This document shows, in pieces, positions 25,579 to 34,744 of a stretch of 64,000 nt of DNA. Numbering within the stretch: position 1 is the first letter of the stretch; each line of letters begins with the position of its first letter. The notes under the pieces are model-generated. The model ran no database searches, was not told the origin of the DNA, and worked only from the letters and a program-made list of their open reading frames with translations. The stretch spans positions 124,001 through 188,000 of the forward strand of contig NZ_CP009268.1 in NCBI RefSeq assembly GCF_000807255.1, written 5' to 3'. This DNA comes from Clostridium pasteurianum DSM 525 = ATCC 6013. GTDB lineage: Bacteria; Bacillota; Clostridia; Clostridiales; Clostridiaceae. Position numbers and translations under genes: made by a program.

Positions 25579-26040
25579 TTAAAGTTCTTTTATCATATTT
25601 GCCATTTCTATAGCAGTAACTGCGGCATCATAACCTTTATTACCAGCTTTAGTACCAGCTCTTTCAATTGCCTGTTCAATAGTGTCAGTAGTTAAAACGC
25701 CAAAAATAACCGGAATTTCTGTTTCAAGAGACACGTGGGCTACACCTTTAGATACTTCATTGGATACATAATCAAAATGAGGAGTAGAACCTCTTATTAC
25801 AGCACCTAGACATATGATTGCATCATAATTTTTGGATTTTGCCATTTTTTTTGCTATAAGAGGAATTTCGAAAGCTCCAGGCACCCAAGCTATACTTATA
25901 TCATCATCTTCAGCTCCGTGTCTTTTTAATGCATCAAGGGCTCCAGTTAAAAGTTTTCCACCAATAAATTCATTAAATCTTCCTATAATTATTCCAAAAT
26001 TTAAATTGCTAGCTATTAAATTACCTTCATATGTTTTCAT
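25579..26040 (-). CDS. ribH: 6,7-dimethyl-8-ribityllumazine synthase
   Basis: A 153-aa subunit of the icosahedral lumazine synthase. Family motifs: [61 protein letters not shown] and the end [24 protein letters not shown]. Last gene of the riboflavin operon. The Shine-Dalgarno in front of its ATG is weak (only AATATT), so it may depend on upstream translation or on structure. Confidence 0.96.
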   Translation of the reverse strand: MKTYEGNLIASNLNFGIIIGRFNEFIGGKLLTGALDALKRHGAEDDDISIAWVPGAFEIPLIAKKMAKSKNYDAIICLGAVIRGSTPHFDYVSNEVSKGVAHVSLETEIPVIFGVLTTDTIEQAIERAGTKAGNKGYDAAVTAIEMANMIKEL

Positions 26041-26164
26041 AATATTATCTGATTTTTTAAATTACCTTAAAGTTAATTTATTACATACTTGCATTTAAAT
26101 AAATTATTACAACAGATAATTTGCACATCAGATATTTACACCACCTTTTTAATAATTTTATTTT

Positions 26165-27367
26165 CTAAAACTTTAATAAATGTCCTAATTTTTCTTTCTT
26201 AGTCTTTAAGTAAAATTTATTATTTGAGTTGGAAGGAGATTGAATAGGTACTCTATTAACTATCTCTATACCATACTTGGACATAGAATTTATTTTTCGT
26301 GGATTATTAGTCATAAGATTGATTTTTTTTACTCCAAGACTTTTTAACATTTGTGCACTAATCCAATATTCTCTTAGATCATCAGGAAATCCTAAGGCTA
26401 AGTTTGCTTCAACAGTATCCATACCATTATCTTGAAGTTTATATGCCTTTATTTTGTTTAAAAGACCTATTCCTCTGCCTTCTTGACTCATGTAAAGTAT
26501 AATTCCTTTTCCAGCTTCATCGATTTTTTTCATAGCTTCATGAAGTTGATCACCACAATCACATCTTGAAGAACCAAACACATCCCCAGTTAAGCACTGT
26601 GAATGAATTCTTACAAGGGGTGCTTCAGAATCGGAAGAAATATCCCCCTTTACTAAGGCTATATGATAATCACCGTTTATAGAATTTTCATATCCTATAA
26701 TTTTAAAGTCACCATATTTTGTAGGCATATTTGCTTCTGAAACTACTTTTATAAGTATTTCATTGGCTTTCCTATACTCAACTAAATCTGCTACAGTTAT
26801 AATTTTTAAATTATGTTTTTTTACATATTCCATTAATTGAGGTAGTCTTGCCATTGAACCGTCCTCATTCATTATTTCGCAAATTGTACCAGCAGGATAG
26901 AGACCAGCAAGTTTTGCTAAATCTACAGCGGCTTCAGTATGTCCTGTTCTTTCTAATACTCCATTAGGTTTAGCTGCCAAAGGAAATACATGACCAGGTC
27001 TTCTGAAATCTTCTGCTTTTGAACTTGGGTTAATTAATTGAAGTATAGTTTCAGCTCTATCATAAGCTGAAATTCCAGTAGTAGTATTTATACCATCTAT
27101 AGATACTGTAAAGGCAGTATTATGAGATTCGGTATTTTTTTCTACCATTAAACCTATATTTAATTCTTTTAATCTTTCATTTACAATAGGAGTACAAATA
27201 AGACCACCGGCATACTTTGCCATAAAATTAATAGCTTCAGGGGTGACTTTTTCAGATGCAATTATTAGGTCACCTTCGTTTTCTCTATCTTCATCATCTA
27301 CTACTACGATCATTTTACCTTCTTTGATATCTTCTATGGCCTCTTCAATAGTATTAAATTTATACAT
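26165..27367 (-). CDS. ribBA: Bifunctional DHBP synthase / GTP cyclohydrolase II
   Basis: A 400-aa fusion. Residues 1-200 are 3,4-dihydroxy-2-butanone-4-phosphate synthase (VVDDEDRENEGDLI metal/substrate loop, HTAFTVSID, RPGHVFPL, GHTEAAVDLA). Residues about 205-400 are GTP cyclohydrolase II with zinc ligands in GSSRCDCGDQL plus the preceding CLTGD, and the DTVEANLALGFPDD, YGIEIVNRV end. It supplies both precursors of riboflavin. Its RBS (AGGA) lies inside the 3' arm of an 11-bp hairpin just upstream. Confidence 0.96.
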   Translation of the reverse strand: MYKFNTIEEAIEDIKEGKMIVVVDDEDRENEGDLIIASEKVTPEAINFMAKYAGGLICTPIVNERLKELNIGLMVEKNTESHNTAFTVSIDGINTTTGISAYDRAETILQLINPSSKAEDFRRPGHVFPLAAKPNGVLERTGHTEAAVDLAKLAGLYPAGTICEIMNEDGSMARLPQLMEYVKKHNLKIITVADLVEYRKANEILIKVVSEANMPTKYGDFKIIGYENSINGDYHIALVKGDISSDSEAPLVRIHSQCLTGDVFGSSRCDCGDQLHEAMKKIDEAGKGIILYMSQEGRGIGLLNKIKAYKLQDNGMDTVEANLALGFPDDLREYWISAQMLKSLGVKKINLMTNNPRKINSMSKYGIEIVNRVPIQSPSNSNNKFYLKTKKEKLGHLLKF

Positions 27368-27373
27368 ATAATT

Positions 27374-27411
27374 AATCCTGATTTTTGAAAAAGAATTTAT
27401 AAATCAGGATT
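27374..27411 (-). promoter_or_regulatory. Hairpin that can sequester the ribBA ribosome binding site
   Basis: Perfect 11-base inverted repeat (AATCCTGATTT, 16-base loop, AAATCAGGATT in mRNA sense). The second arm contains the only Shine-Dalgarno-like AGGA, about 8 bases from the ribBA ATG. There is no T-run, so it is not a terminator. It may set the translational output of ribBA relative to ribE. Confidence 0.5.
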
Positions 27412-27433
27412 TTCACCTGCCTTTCTTTTTTTA

Positions 27434-28090
27434 TTACATAAAACCATTAGAACTTAAAAATTCCAAATCAATACCTTTTGATTGTGAAAGTGAAGAATCT
27501 TCTTTTTTCAATAAAAATTTTTCTACATATTTGCCCACTATATCGCATTCAAGGTTAACTTCATCACCAATGTTATTTTTTAGCAGTGAAGTTACTTCTT
27601 TTGTATGAGGAATAATAGATACTTTAAAAGTTTTGTTATCTACATAGGCTACAGTAAGGCTTACTCCATCAATGGCAATAGAGCCTTTTTCTACTATATA
27701 TTTTAGTAATTCGGCAGAAGTATTAATGGTAATCCATATTGCATTGTCTTCATTTTTATAGCAGGTAATAGTTCCTACTCCATCAATATGACCGCTTACA
27801 ATGTGTCCACCTAAGCGGCTGCTTAGCTGCAGAGCTCTTTCCAAATTTACACTAGAGCCTACAGACAGATTTTTAAGATTACTCCTTCTAATAGTTTCAG
27901 CCATAACGTCTACAGAAAAAGTGCATTTATTGAAGTCAACAACGGTTAAGCATACACCGTTAGTACTTATACTATCCCCAAGTTTTAAATTATCTAATAC
28001 CTTATGAGCTTTTATTGTGATTTTAGCGGATTTAGTACCTTTGGTTATTCTTTCAACTATACCTGCTTCTTCAACTAAACCTGTAAACAT
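27434..28090 (-). CDS. ribE: Riboflavin synthase alpha subunit
   Basis: A 218-aa protein with two tandem lumazine-binding barrels. It begins MFTGLVEEAGIVERI; the N-terminal half has GDSISTNGVCLTV and ERALQLSSRLGGHIVSGHIDGVGTI, and the second half repeats with GSIAIDGVSLTVAYVD and SIIPHTKEVTSL. It dismutates two lumazines to riboflavin. RBS GGAGG 11 bases before the ATG. Second gene of the operon. Confidence 0.96.
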   Translation of the reverse strand: MFTGLVEEAGIVERITKGTKSAKITIKAHKVLDNLKLGDSISTNGVCLTVVDFNKCTFSVDVMAETIRRSNLKNLSVGSSVNLERALQLSSRLGGHIVSGHIDGVGTITCYKNEDNAIWITINTSAELLKYIVEKGSIAIDGVSLTVAYVDNKTFKVSIIPHTKEVTSLLKNNIGDEVNLECDIVGKYVEKFLLKKEDSSLSQSKGIDLEFLSSNGFM

Positions 28091-28131
28091 AAAAATTAAC
28101 CTCCATGATAGTTTTAAGATATATTTTATTA

Positions 28132-29226
28132 TTAATGATTTTTTTCTATATAACCTTCAATTAGTATATCCTCTGCAAAATTGTGGATATTGATATTCTT
28201 TAATCTAACAGCATCTTTCATAAATGAAATTCCCTCACCGCCTATTGGAGTTTTTGCTTCATTACCGCCTATAAATTTAGGAGATATAAAACTATAAACT
28301 TTATCTATTATATTTTCTTTTAAAGCAGTATAATTTAAATAACTTCCACCTTCTAGAAGTATGCTGTCTATTTTAAATTCACCAAGTGTCTTTATGAGAT
28401 AATTTAAATCAACTTTTCCTTCTTTTAAAGGTGTTATTATGACGCAAGCCCCCATATCTTCCAGGGTTTTAAGTTTTTTTGAATTAGCCTTTTCTGTAGT
28501 AGCAATAATAGTATTTGCTTTAGAATTAAGGTTTAGTACATTAGAATCTAAAGGGATTCTAAGGGTGCTATCAACTATTATCCTTTCTGCATCGGTACCG
28601 TTATTAAGTCTTGTAGTCAAAAAGGGATTGTCTGCTAAAATGGTACCTATACCAACCATTATTCCAGAGACTGTATTTCTCAAATTATGAACATAATTTC
28701 TAGAAGCTTCATTTGTAATCCATTTTGAATCTCCTGTACAAGAGGCGATTTTCCCATCTAAAGTCATGGCTGTTTTCATTATGCAGAAGGGAAGCTTTGA
28801 TGTAATGTATTTTAAAAATATTTCATTAAGTTTTTTACATTCATCTTCCAGGATACCTGTAACTATTTCTATACTGTTATCCTGCAAAATTTTTATTCCT
28901 CTACCGGAAACTAATGGATTTGGATCTTTTAAAGCTATAACCACTTTTTTTATTCCTTTTTCAACAATAGTTTTCGCACAAGGAGGAGTTTTACCATAGT
29001 GGGAACAAGGTTCAAGGGTAACATACATAGTAGCCCCATTAACGTCTTCTATAGAATTTTTAAAAGCATCTATTTCAGCATGATCTCCACCATAAATATG
29101 ATGATATCCTTCCCCAATAATTTTATTGTTTTTTACAATAACAGCACCTACTAAAGGATTTGGATTTACATAACCTTTACCTTTTTTCGATAGCTCTAAA
29201 GCTCGCTTCATATATTTAGTATCCAA
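28132..29226 (-). CDS. ribD: Bifunctional diaminohydroxyphosphoribosylaminopyrimidine deaminase / reductase
   Basis: A 364-aa enzyme for two early riboflavin steps. The N-terminal deaminase has zinc motifs HAEIDAF and PCSHYGKTPPCAKTI. The C-terminal reductase (from about residue 145) has MKTAMTLDGKIASCTGDSKWI, GIGTILADNP and LLEGGSYLN. TTG start behind AGAGGTGG. First gene of the operon, directly downstream of the FMN riboswitch and its terminator. Confidence 0.96.
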   Translation of the reverse strand: MDTKYMKRALELSKKGKGYVNPNPLVGAVIVKNNKIIGEGYHHIYGGDHAEIDAFKNSIEDVNGATMYVTLEPCSHYGKTPPCAKTIVEKGIKKVVIALKDPNPLVSGRGIKILQDNSIEIVTGILEDECKKLNEIFLKYITSKLPFCIMKTAMTLDGKIASCTGDSKWITNEASRNYVHNLRNTVSGIMVGIGTILADNPFLTTRLNNGTDAERIIVDSTLRIPLDSNVLNLNSKANTIIATTEKANSKKLKTLEDMGACVIITPLKEGKVDLNYLIKTLGEFKIDSILLEGGSYLNYTALKENIIDKVYSFISPKFIGGNEAKTPIGGEGISFMKDAVRLKNINIHNFAEDILIEGYIEKNH

Positions 29227-29261
29227 AAAACCACCTCTAAATTTAGATATACTTTTTGTTA

Positions 29262-29302
29262 AATTAAAAAAATAAAAGCCCTGAAATTATTTTCAGGGCT
29301 TT
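29262..29302 (-). terminator. Expression-platform terminator of the FMN riboswitch
   Basis: In mRNA sense, AAAGCCCTGAAA / TTTCAGGGCTTT stem with a short loop and a long T-tract, between the aptamer and ribD. Confidence 0.9.
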
Positions 29303-29372
29303 AGTAAGCTGCAAGATACATAAAACTATTATTATAAAAAAATTAACGACTTAATAGAATTATGTAAAAAAC

Positions 29373-29483
29373 ATTATCTTCTTTCATCCAGACTGTACTG
29401 TTGGCCTCGGAGTTTCACCGAATCAACCATTATGGTTCGCGGGCTATACCGCCAGTGGGGAATTTCACCCCGCCCTGAAGATT
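29373..29483 (-). promoter_or_regulatory. FMN riboswitch (RFN element)
   Basis: In mRNA sense the conserved RFN blocks run AATCTTCAGGGCGGGGTG, AAATTCCCCAC, GGCGGTATAGCCCGCGA, GATTCGGTGAAACTCCGAGG, CCAACAGTACAGTC and TGGATGAAAGAAGAT. It controls the ribD-ribE-ribBA-ribH operon by FMN-dependent termination. Confidence 0.97.
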
Positions 29484-29503
29484 GTATTCACTTGTATAGT
29501 AAA

Positions 29504-29532
29504 AAAATAACACTTTAAAATTATAATGTCAA
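29504..29532 (-). promoter_or_regulatory. Probable promoter of the rib operon
   Basis: On the minus strand TTGACA (29532-29527), 17-base spacer, TATTTT (29509-29504), 20 bases upstream of the riboswitch. Confidence 0.55.
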
Positions 29533-29941
29533 TAACAAATTTATAATTAGTAAAAATTACATATTAAAAATATAAAATTGGATATTATGTAAATTTATTA
29601 AGTAAATTTAATTGTATAAATAGTTTGATAATATCAAAAAATATAACATACTAAGGCATATAAAATGTTGATTTTAACAAATAAAAAATATTATAATAAA
29701 GTATTAAATAGAATACATTGCTTTATTATAATAAATTTTTTAAAAGATAAAATCATATATTAAAGATTAGGAAGTATATAATTATCTAAAAAGTCTAATT
29801 TTATGATAGAATAAACTTGAAGAAAGATAAATTTATTATTAAGTAATAGTATAAAATTAAATTTATAAATTTTATTTAGTAATTTTTAAGTATAAGAAGT
29901 ATAATCTTTAGACAATTTAAAAGTAAAAAACACAAATAATG
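29533..29941. other. AT-rich intergenic region, no gene seen
   Basis: About 400 bases between the rib operon promoter and the EAL gene promoter. Only short AT-rich runs are visible, with no long frame, no hairpin-T structure and no repeat shared with the rest of the window. Confidence 0.5.
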
Positions 29942-29970
29942 TTGCAGAGTATTAATTGTACAAATATAAT
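29942..29970 (+). promoter_or_regulatory. Probable vegetative promoter of the EAL gene
   Basis: TTGCAG at 29942-29947, 17-base spacer, TATAAT at 29965-29970, 38 bases before the TTG start. Confidence 0.6.
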
Positions 29971-30007
29971 ATACTTATAATAATTAATAAGAAAGGCGGG
30001 CTGAATT

Positions 30008-31258
30008 TTGGATACGAAAAAAGAAGGCATAAGCTTAAACATAAATAATATAATAGAACAGAAAAACCTGCAATTGGTATTTCAACCTGTGGTATCTGTA
30101 ATAAAAAAATCAGTTATAGGGCTTGAAGCATTATGTACAGGTTCTTTAGATGCAAATGGTCAATTTATCAGCAGAGATTTTTTATTAACTCATGCATCAA
30201 AAGAAGGTGAAGCTATAGAATTAGATAGATTATATAGAGAAAAAGCTTTGTCGAATTTTGTAAAGCTATATAAAGAAAACAAAGATATGTTATTGTTTAT
30301 AGATATAAATATATCTATAATAGATAAATATATAGGTTCTAAAATTTTATTAAATGTTGTAAATGAGTATAAGATAGAGCCTAAAAATATAGTATTAGAG
30401 ATAGTGGCAGAAAAAATAGATGATGTAGAAGCTATGCAAAAGTTTATTAATTTTTATAGAAGCAGAGGATTTTTAATTGCCCTTGAAGATTTGGGTGCAG
30501 GTTTTGCTAATTTAGATATGATTTCTTATGTAGAGCCAGATATAATAAAAATTAATAGTGCTATTACTAAGGAAATATCTTATAACTATTACAAACAAGA
30601 AATATTTAAGTCTCTTATAAATCTATCTAAGAAGGTTGGAGCCCTTGTAATTGCTGAAGATATAGGAACTGAAGCAGAAGCTATGATGGTTATGGAATTG
30701 GGAGCGGATATGATTCAAGGACCAGTATTTAGTGAAGGTATTAATATAGAAAATGTAAATCTATCGGATATAAAAGAAAAAACTAGACAGTTATCTATAG
30801 AGTATAAGGATTATATGATAGAAGAGATAAATGCTAAGGAAAAAGCTCATGAAGATTATAATAACATAATAAATAATATCATAGATAGACTTAGCAAAGA
30901 AGACAGCAAAAAATTTGATATCATAATAGATAAAATTGTAGAAGATTATTCTATCCTAGAATGTGTGTATATATTAGATAATAATGGATGTCAGGTTACT
31001 GATACGGCAACTAGATGTAAAAATATGCTGTCTCAGAAAGCTCTTATATTTCAACCAGCTAAAAAGGGAACAAATCATTCTTTAAAGAAGTATTATTATT
31101 TTCCAAAGAGTATGCATTTAGATAGATATGTAACAGAGCCCTATGTTTCATTAGCTACGGGAAATCTTTGTATAACAATATCAGCTAATTTTAAGAATAG
31201 TTTGAACGATGAATATATTCTCTGCGTAGATTTTAATCCAGATTATATAAATATTTAA
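30008..31258 (+). CDS. EAL-domain protein with YkuI-like C-terminal sensor domain
   Basis: A 416-aa cytoplasmic protein. Residues about 15-255 are a c-di-GMP phosphodiesterase (EAL) fold: GLEAL, DINIS, EIVAEK, then ALEDLGAGFANLD where the active-site DDFGTG is EDLGAG, DIIKIN instead of DxxKID, and AEDIGTEAEA. The substitutions suggest weak or no hydrolysis, so it may be a c-di-GMP-binding receptor. The C-terminal part (about 290-416) resembles the PAS-like domain of B. subtilis YkuI. TTG start with AAAGGCGGG upstream. Monocistronic, ending at a terminator. Confidence 0.8.
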   Translation: MDTKKEGISLNINNIIEQKNLQLVFQPVVSVIKKSVIGLEALCTGSLDANGQFISRDFLLTHASKEGEAIELDRLYREKALSNFVKLYKENKDMLLFIDINISIIDKYIGSKILLNVVNEYKIEPKNIVLEIVAEKIDDVEAMQKFINFYRSRGFLIALEDLGAGFANLDMISYVEPDIIKINSAITKEISYNYYKQEIFKSLINLSKKVGALVIAEDIGTEAEAMMVMELGADMIQGPVFSEGINIENVNLSDIKEKTRQLSIEYKDYMIEEINAKEKAHEDYNNIINNIIDRLSKEDSKKFDIIIDKIVEDYSILECVYILDNNGCQVTDTATRCKNMLSQKALIFQPAKKGTNHSLKKYYYFPKSMHLDRYVTEPYVSLATGNLCITISANFKNSLNDEYILCVDFNPDYINI

Positions 31259-31410
31259 CTTGTATTTATAGATATACAATTTTATAATAAGTATAAATAA
31301 TTAAAATATGCTAGGATTTTTAAGCATTTATTCTAAGCTTAAATTTACCTGTAAGGTTATTTATATAGTATTAAAAAGTTAATATTATTTTATTTTAAAA
31401 TTAAAGTTAT

Positions 31411-31447
31411 AAAAAGTCATATAAATTAAAATTAATATGACTTTTTT
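31411..31447. terminator. Bidirectional terminator between the EAL gene and ispF
   Basis: AAAAAGTCATAT...ATATGACTTTTTT, 12-base arms flanked by A and T runs. Confidence 0.85.
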
Positions 31448-31470
31448 GTTAAATTATATATTAGATTTAA

Positions 31471-31944
31471 CTATATATCTTCTAAAAGGCATATGCTTTG
31501 GGAAGATATACCTTCACCATTTCCAGTAAAGCCAAGCCCCTCTTCTGTAGTGGCTTTTATGTTTATTTGATTTAAAGTGATATCAAGCGTATTAGCTATA
31601 TTTTTTCTCATTTCCATTATATATGGGCTCATTTTAGGTTTTTGAGCTATTATTGTAGCATCTATATTTCCTATTTTATATCCTGAAGTATTTATAAGAA
31701 TTCCAACTTCTTTTAATAGATGAAGACTGCTTATACCTTTATATTTTTCATTATTATCTGGAAAATGAGTTCCTATATCACCAAGAGATGCGGCTCCCAA
31801 TATACTATCCATTATAGCGTGAAGTAATACATCTGCATCTGAATGTCCTAATAACCCTTTTATATAATCTATTTCAATGCCTCCAATTATGAGTTTTCTA
31901 TGCTCTACAAGTTTATGTACATCATATCCAATTCCTATTCTCAT
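31471..31944 (-). CDS. ispF: 2-C-methyl-D-erythritol 2,4-cyclodiphosphate synthase
   Basis: A 157-aa trimeric zinc enzyme of the MEP isoprenoid pathway. Motifs: GIGYDVHKL (Asp and His zinc ligands), [31 protein letters not shown] and the end [18 protein letters not shown]. It stands alone without ispD. The start ATG is preceded by CAGGAGGTG. Length and motifs match the family fully. Confidence 0.96.
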   Translation of the reverse strand: MRIGIGYDVHKLVEHRKLIIGGIEIDYIKGLLGHSDADVLLHAIMDSILGAASLGDIGTHFPDNNEKYKGISSLHLLKEVGILINTSGYKIGNIDATIIAQKPKMSPYIMEMRKNIANTLDITLNQINIKATTEEGLGFTGNGEGISSQSICLLEDI

Positions 31945-32034
31945 ACGTATAGCACCTCCTGAAAATTAAATAATAAAATAGTAATTAATGATATTAATAT
32001 AATCATTTAATTACTATTTTAACTGAAATTTTTA

Positions 32035-32214
32035 TTAAGAAAAGTGTCTTTTGTTAAGTATACGTTTACAATCATAAGAATTTTTTTTATTTTCAAATTT
32101 ATTAAGAAAAAATAATTTTTTAATAAAATTTTTTATTTTAATAAAGAGAGGAGTACTTTGGGCTGATAGAACTTTTCTTTCATTAAAATCTACATAGACA
32201 ATATTATTTTTCAT
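32035..32214 (-). CDS. Small basic protein, 59 aa, unknown
   Basis: An open frame beginning MKNNIVYVDFNERKVLSAQS and ending KRILNKRHFS, in a 900-base region otherwise empty of genes. An RBS-like GGTGA lies a few bases before the ATG. The protein is rich in Lys, Asn and Phe, with a possible amphipathic helix KIKNFIKKLFFLNKF in the middle. No family recognised. Coding status is uncertain because AT-rich DNA favours Lys/Asn/Phe codons by chance, but the RBS and isolated position argue for a real gene. Confidence 0.5.
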   Translation of the reverse strand: MKNNIVYVDFNERKVLSAQSTPLFIKIKNFIKKLFFLNKFENKKNSYDCKRILNKRHFS

Positions 32215-32562
32215 TATAAATCACCGGCCCTTTATATATTTAATTAGTATTATTTATTATTCTACAATATAATAATACTATTATATTAAGAAAATGTTAA
32301 TAGTATTCAGAAAAATAATTTATATTTTTTGAATCTTTAGATGATTAAAATAATAATATTAAATCAGTTATACATATATCCAATTTTGTGATTAAATGTT
32401 GATTGGTATGATAATCTGAATAGCCTAATCTAAAAAATTTTAAACGTATATTTCAAGTTGGATATATATATAGTACTAAATTTTTAATTTGATTCTAAAT
32501 AATAAATGATCATATCAAAGAAGGTAATATATTGAGGATAAATGTCATAAATATTAACTAAA

Positions 32563-32688
32563 TTATCAACATGTTATACACAAAACTGTGGATAATTTAT
32601 GTGAATAAAATTATATGATAGTGAATTTATGTAAATAAACTTAAATTACACAAGTTAGTAACATGCTAATTGTGGATAATGTGTATAA
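32563..32688. promoter_or_regulatory. Second cluster of DnaA-box-like 9-mers
   Basis: TTATCAACA at 32563-32571, TTATACACA at 32574-32582, perfect TTATCCACA in minus orientation at 32587-32595 and 32671-32679, minus TTATTCACA at 32600-32608, and minus TTATACACA at 32680-32688 directly abutting the box before it. Six boxes in 126 intergenic bases, upstream of the polysaccharide deacetylase pair. Confidence 0.65.
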
Positions 32689-32849
32689 CATTCATAAAAA
32701 TATCTATATAATTGCCATGAGGTGCTTAGTAATGAGATAATTACTTATGGAATATGGATAAATGTGTACTTTTTTGATAAAATATAATAGTCGATAAATA
32801 TATTAACAATTTAATAATTAGAAATAAAATTATTGGGAAGGAAATAGTA

Positions 32850-33740
32850 ATGAAAAGTGAGGAAAAAAAGATAATAGGGGCAAGTTTTTTTATATTGTTA
32901 GTGGTAATTATCTGGGCTGTAATTGTCAATGTCAATAAGGATAACAGTGCTTCTAAAGCAAATGCAAGTATAGCATCAAATTCTAATTCCACAGTAGATA
33001 AACAAAATTTAAAGAGTGATAATCAAACTGACAAACAAGTTCCAATGAAAAGTAATGATAAAGGGGTTCCAATACTTATGTATCATAGTGTAAGCAATGA
33101 CATAGCACCCGCAGGCTTATCTGGACTTAGAGTGACCAAAGATAATTTTGATGCCCAAATGAAGTATTTAAAAGATAATGGTTATTATACTTTAACTATG
33201 GACGAAGTCAGTAATTTCATAACAAAAAATAAACCAATTCCTGAAAAATCTGTAGCATTAACTTTTGATGACGGATATAAAGATAATTATACTAATGTGT
33301 ATCCTGTTTTAAAACAATATGGATTTAAAGCTACGGTATTTGTAATAGCTGGTAATATAGATAAAAATGCAGATTATTTAACTACAGTTCAGTTGAAAGA
33401 AATGCAGAATAATGGAATAGATATAGAAAGTGGTACATATGAGAATTTAAGGCTTGGAAATTTGACGGCTGCGGAACAATTAGAAAGTCTTCAGAATTCA
33501 AAACAAGTCTTAGAATCAATTTTAAATAAAAAGGTTAATTATGTATCTTATCCTTTTGGAAGTTATAACACTAATACTTTGAATGCAGTAAATAAGGCTG
33601 GTTATCTATTGGGACTCAGCAGAGATGGAAGATGGAGTTATAAAACAGATGGTATATATAAATTAAGTCGTGTATACATAGGACCAAAACATACAGAAGA
33701 TAATTTCAAAGAGAGAATAAATAATAGCAATTATCAATAG
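32850..33740 (+). CDS. Polysaccharide deacetylase-like protein lacking the metal-binding histidines
   Basis: A 296-aa membrane-anchored protein: one N-terminal helix (about 7-27), a Ser/Asn-rich linker, then a NodB homology domain from about residue 75 (VPILMYHSVS, VALTFDDGYKDNYTNVYPVL, GFKATVFVIAG, VNYVSYPFGSYN). The catalytic TFDD is kept, but the zinc-binding HS/TxxH motif, present in the next gene as SHTVNH, is SGTYEN here, so both His ligands are gone. It is probably catalytically dead or altered. Start ATG behind GGGAAGGAAA. Tandem paralogue of the following gene. Confidence 0.85.
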   Translation: MKSEEKKIIGASFFILLVVIIWAVIVNVNKDNSASKANASIASNSNSTVDKQNLKSDNQTDKQVPMKSNDKGVPILMYHSVSNDIAPAGLSGLRVTKDNFDAQMKYLKDNGYYTLTMDEVSNFITKNKPIPEKSVALTFDDGYKDNYTNVYPVLKQYGFKATVFVIAGNIDKNADYLTTVQLKEMQNNGIDIESGTYENLRLGNLTAAEQLESLQNSKQVLESILNKKVNYVSYPFGSYNTNTLNAVNKAGYLLGLSRDGRWSYKTDGIYKLSRVYIGPKHTEDNFKERINNSNYQ

Positions 33741-33772
33741 GATCAATAATATATCCTTGGGAGGAAGGAAAT

Positions 33773-34687
33773 GTGAAAAAAAATAAAATAGTACCAATAT
33801 CCATAATAGGTTTAGTTTTGGTTTTGCTAAGTATTATTGCTGCCTATATAATTACTGAGAAGAATAATTTCACTTCAATTGAGAATTCACAAAAAAATAT
33901 TGTTAATGATAATAAAACCGACGTTAAAGTTAATAAAGAAAATCAGTCAAAATATGTTAAACCAAGAGAATTTAAAGGTGAAAATTTGATATATAATGAT
34001 AAACAAATACCTGTTCTTATGTATCACAGTATTGCAGATAACAGCAATGTAACAAATTTGGCCAGTAAGAGTATTATATTGCCCCCAGAAGTTTTTAGGG
34101 AGCAAATGCAGTATTTGAAAGATAATGGATACACTACTTTAACTTTGGATGAATTATATAATTTTTTAAAGAATAATAAGCCGGTTCCAGAAAAATCTGT
34201 AGTTTTAACTTTTGATGATGCCTATAAAGACAATTATACTAATGCATATCCAATACTTAAAGAGTTTGGGTTCAAGGCAACAATTTTTGTTATTACAGGA
34301 GGCACAGATAAAATTGGTGCGTATTTAACCTCAGATCAGATAAAAGAAATGTATGCTAATGGTATAGATATACAAAGTCACACAGTAAATCATGAGGACC
34401 TGGATAAATTGTCTTTAGAAAAGCAGCAGGAAACCCTTGTTCAGTCAAAACAATTTCTTGAAAAGCTTCTAAACAAGAAGGTAGACTTTATTGCATATCC
34501 TTCTGGAAAGTATAATAATTTTACGGAACAGGCTGCTAAAAATGCGGGTTACACTATGGCATTTACAATAAATAGTGGTTGGGCTAATAGAGATACAAAT
34601 ATATATTTTTTAAATAGAGTTTTTGTAAATGCATTAAAGGATTTTGAGCAATTTAAGGAAAGACTTAATAATTCAAACTATGAATAA
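33773..34687 (+). CDS. Membrane-anchored polysaccharide deacetylase
   Basis: A 304-aa protein with one N-terminal membrane helix (about 7-26), a linker, and a NodB domain: VLMYHSIAD, VVLTFDDAYKDNYTNAYPIL, GFKATIFVITGG, DIQSHTVNHEDLDKLS with the HxxxH zinc ligands, and FIAYPSGKYN. Such enzymes remove N- or O-acetyl groups from peptidoglycan or surface glycans. GTG start behind GGGAGGAAGG, 32 bases after its paralogue, so the two are co-transcribed. Active-site motifs are complete, unlike its neighbour. Confidence 0.9.
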   Translation: MKKNKIVPISIIGLVLVLLSIIAAYIITEKNNFTSIENSQKNIVNDNKTDVKVNKENQSKYVKPREFKGENLIYNDKQIPVLMYHSIADNSNVTNLASKSIILPPEVFREQMQYLKDNGYTTLTLDELYNFLKNNKPVPEKSVVLTFDDAYKDNYTNAYPILKEFGFKATIFVITGGTDKIGAYLTSDQIKEMYANGIDIQSHTVNHEDLDKLSLEKQQETLVQSKQFLEKLLNKKVDFIAYPSGKYNNFTEQAAKNAGYTMAFTINSGWANRDTNIYFLNRVFVNALKDFEQFKERLNNSNYE

Positions 34688-34703
34688 TATATAATAAAAT
34701 TAG

Positions 34704-34744
34704 AAAAAGTAATAGGTGAATAAAAATTAATCTATTACTTTTTT
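34704..34744. terminator. Bidirectional terminator after the deacetylase pair
   Basis: AAAAAGTAATAG...CTATTACTTTTT arms with a 15-base loop. It also overlaps the end of the convergent gene. Confidence 0.85.
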
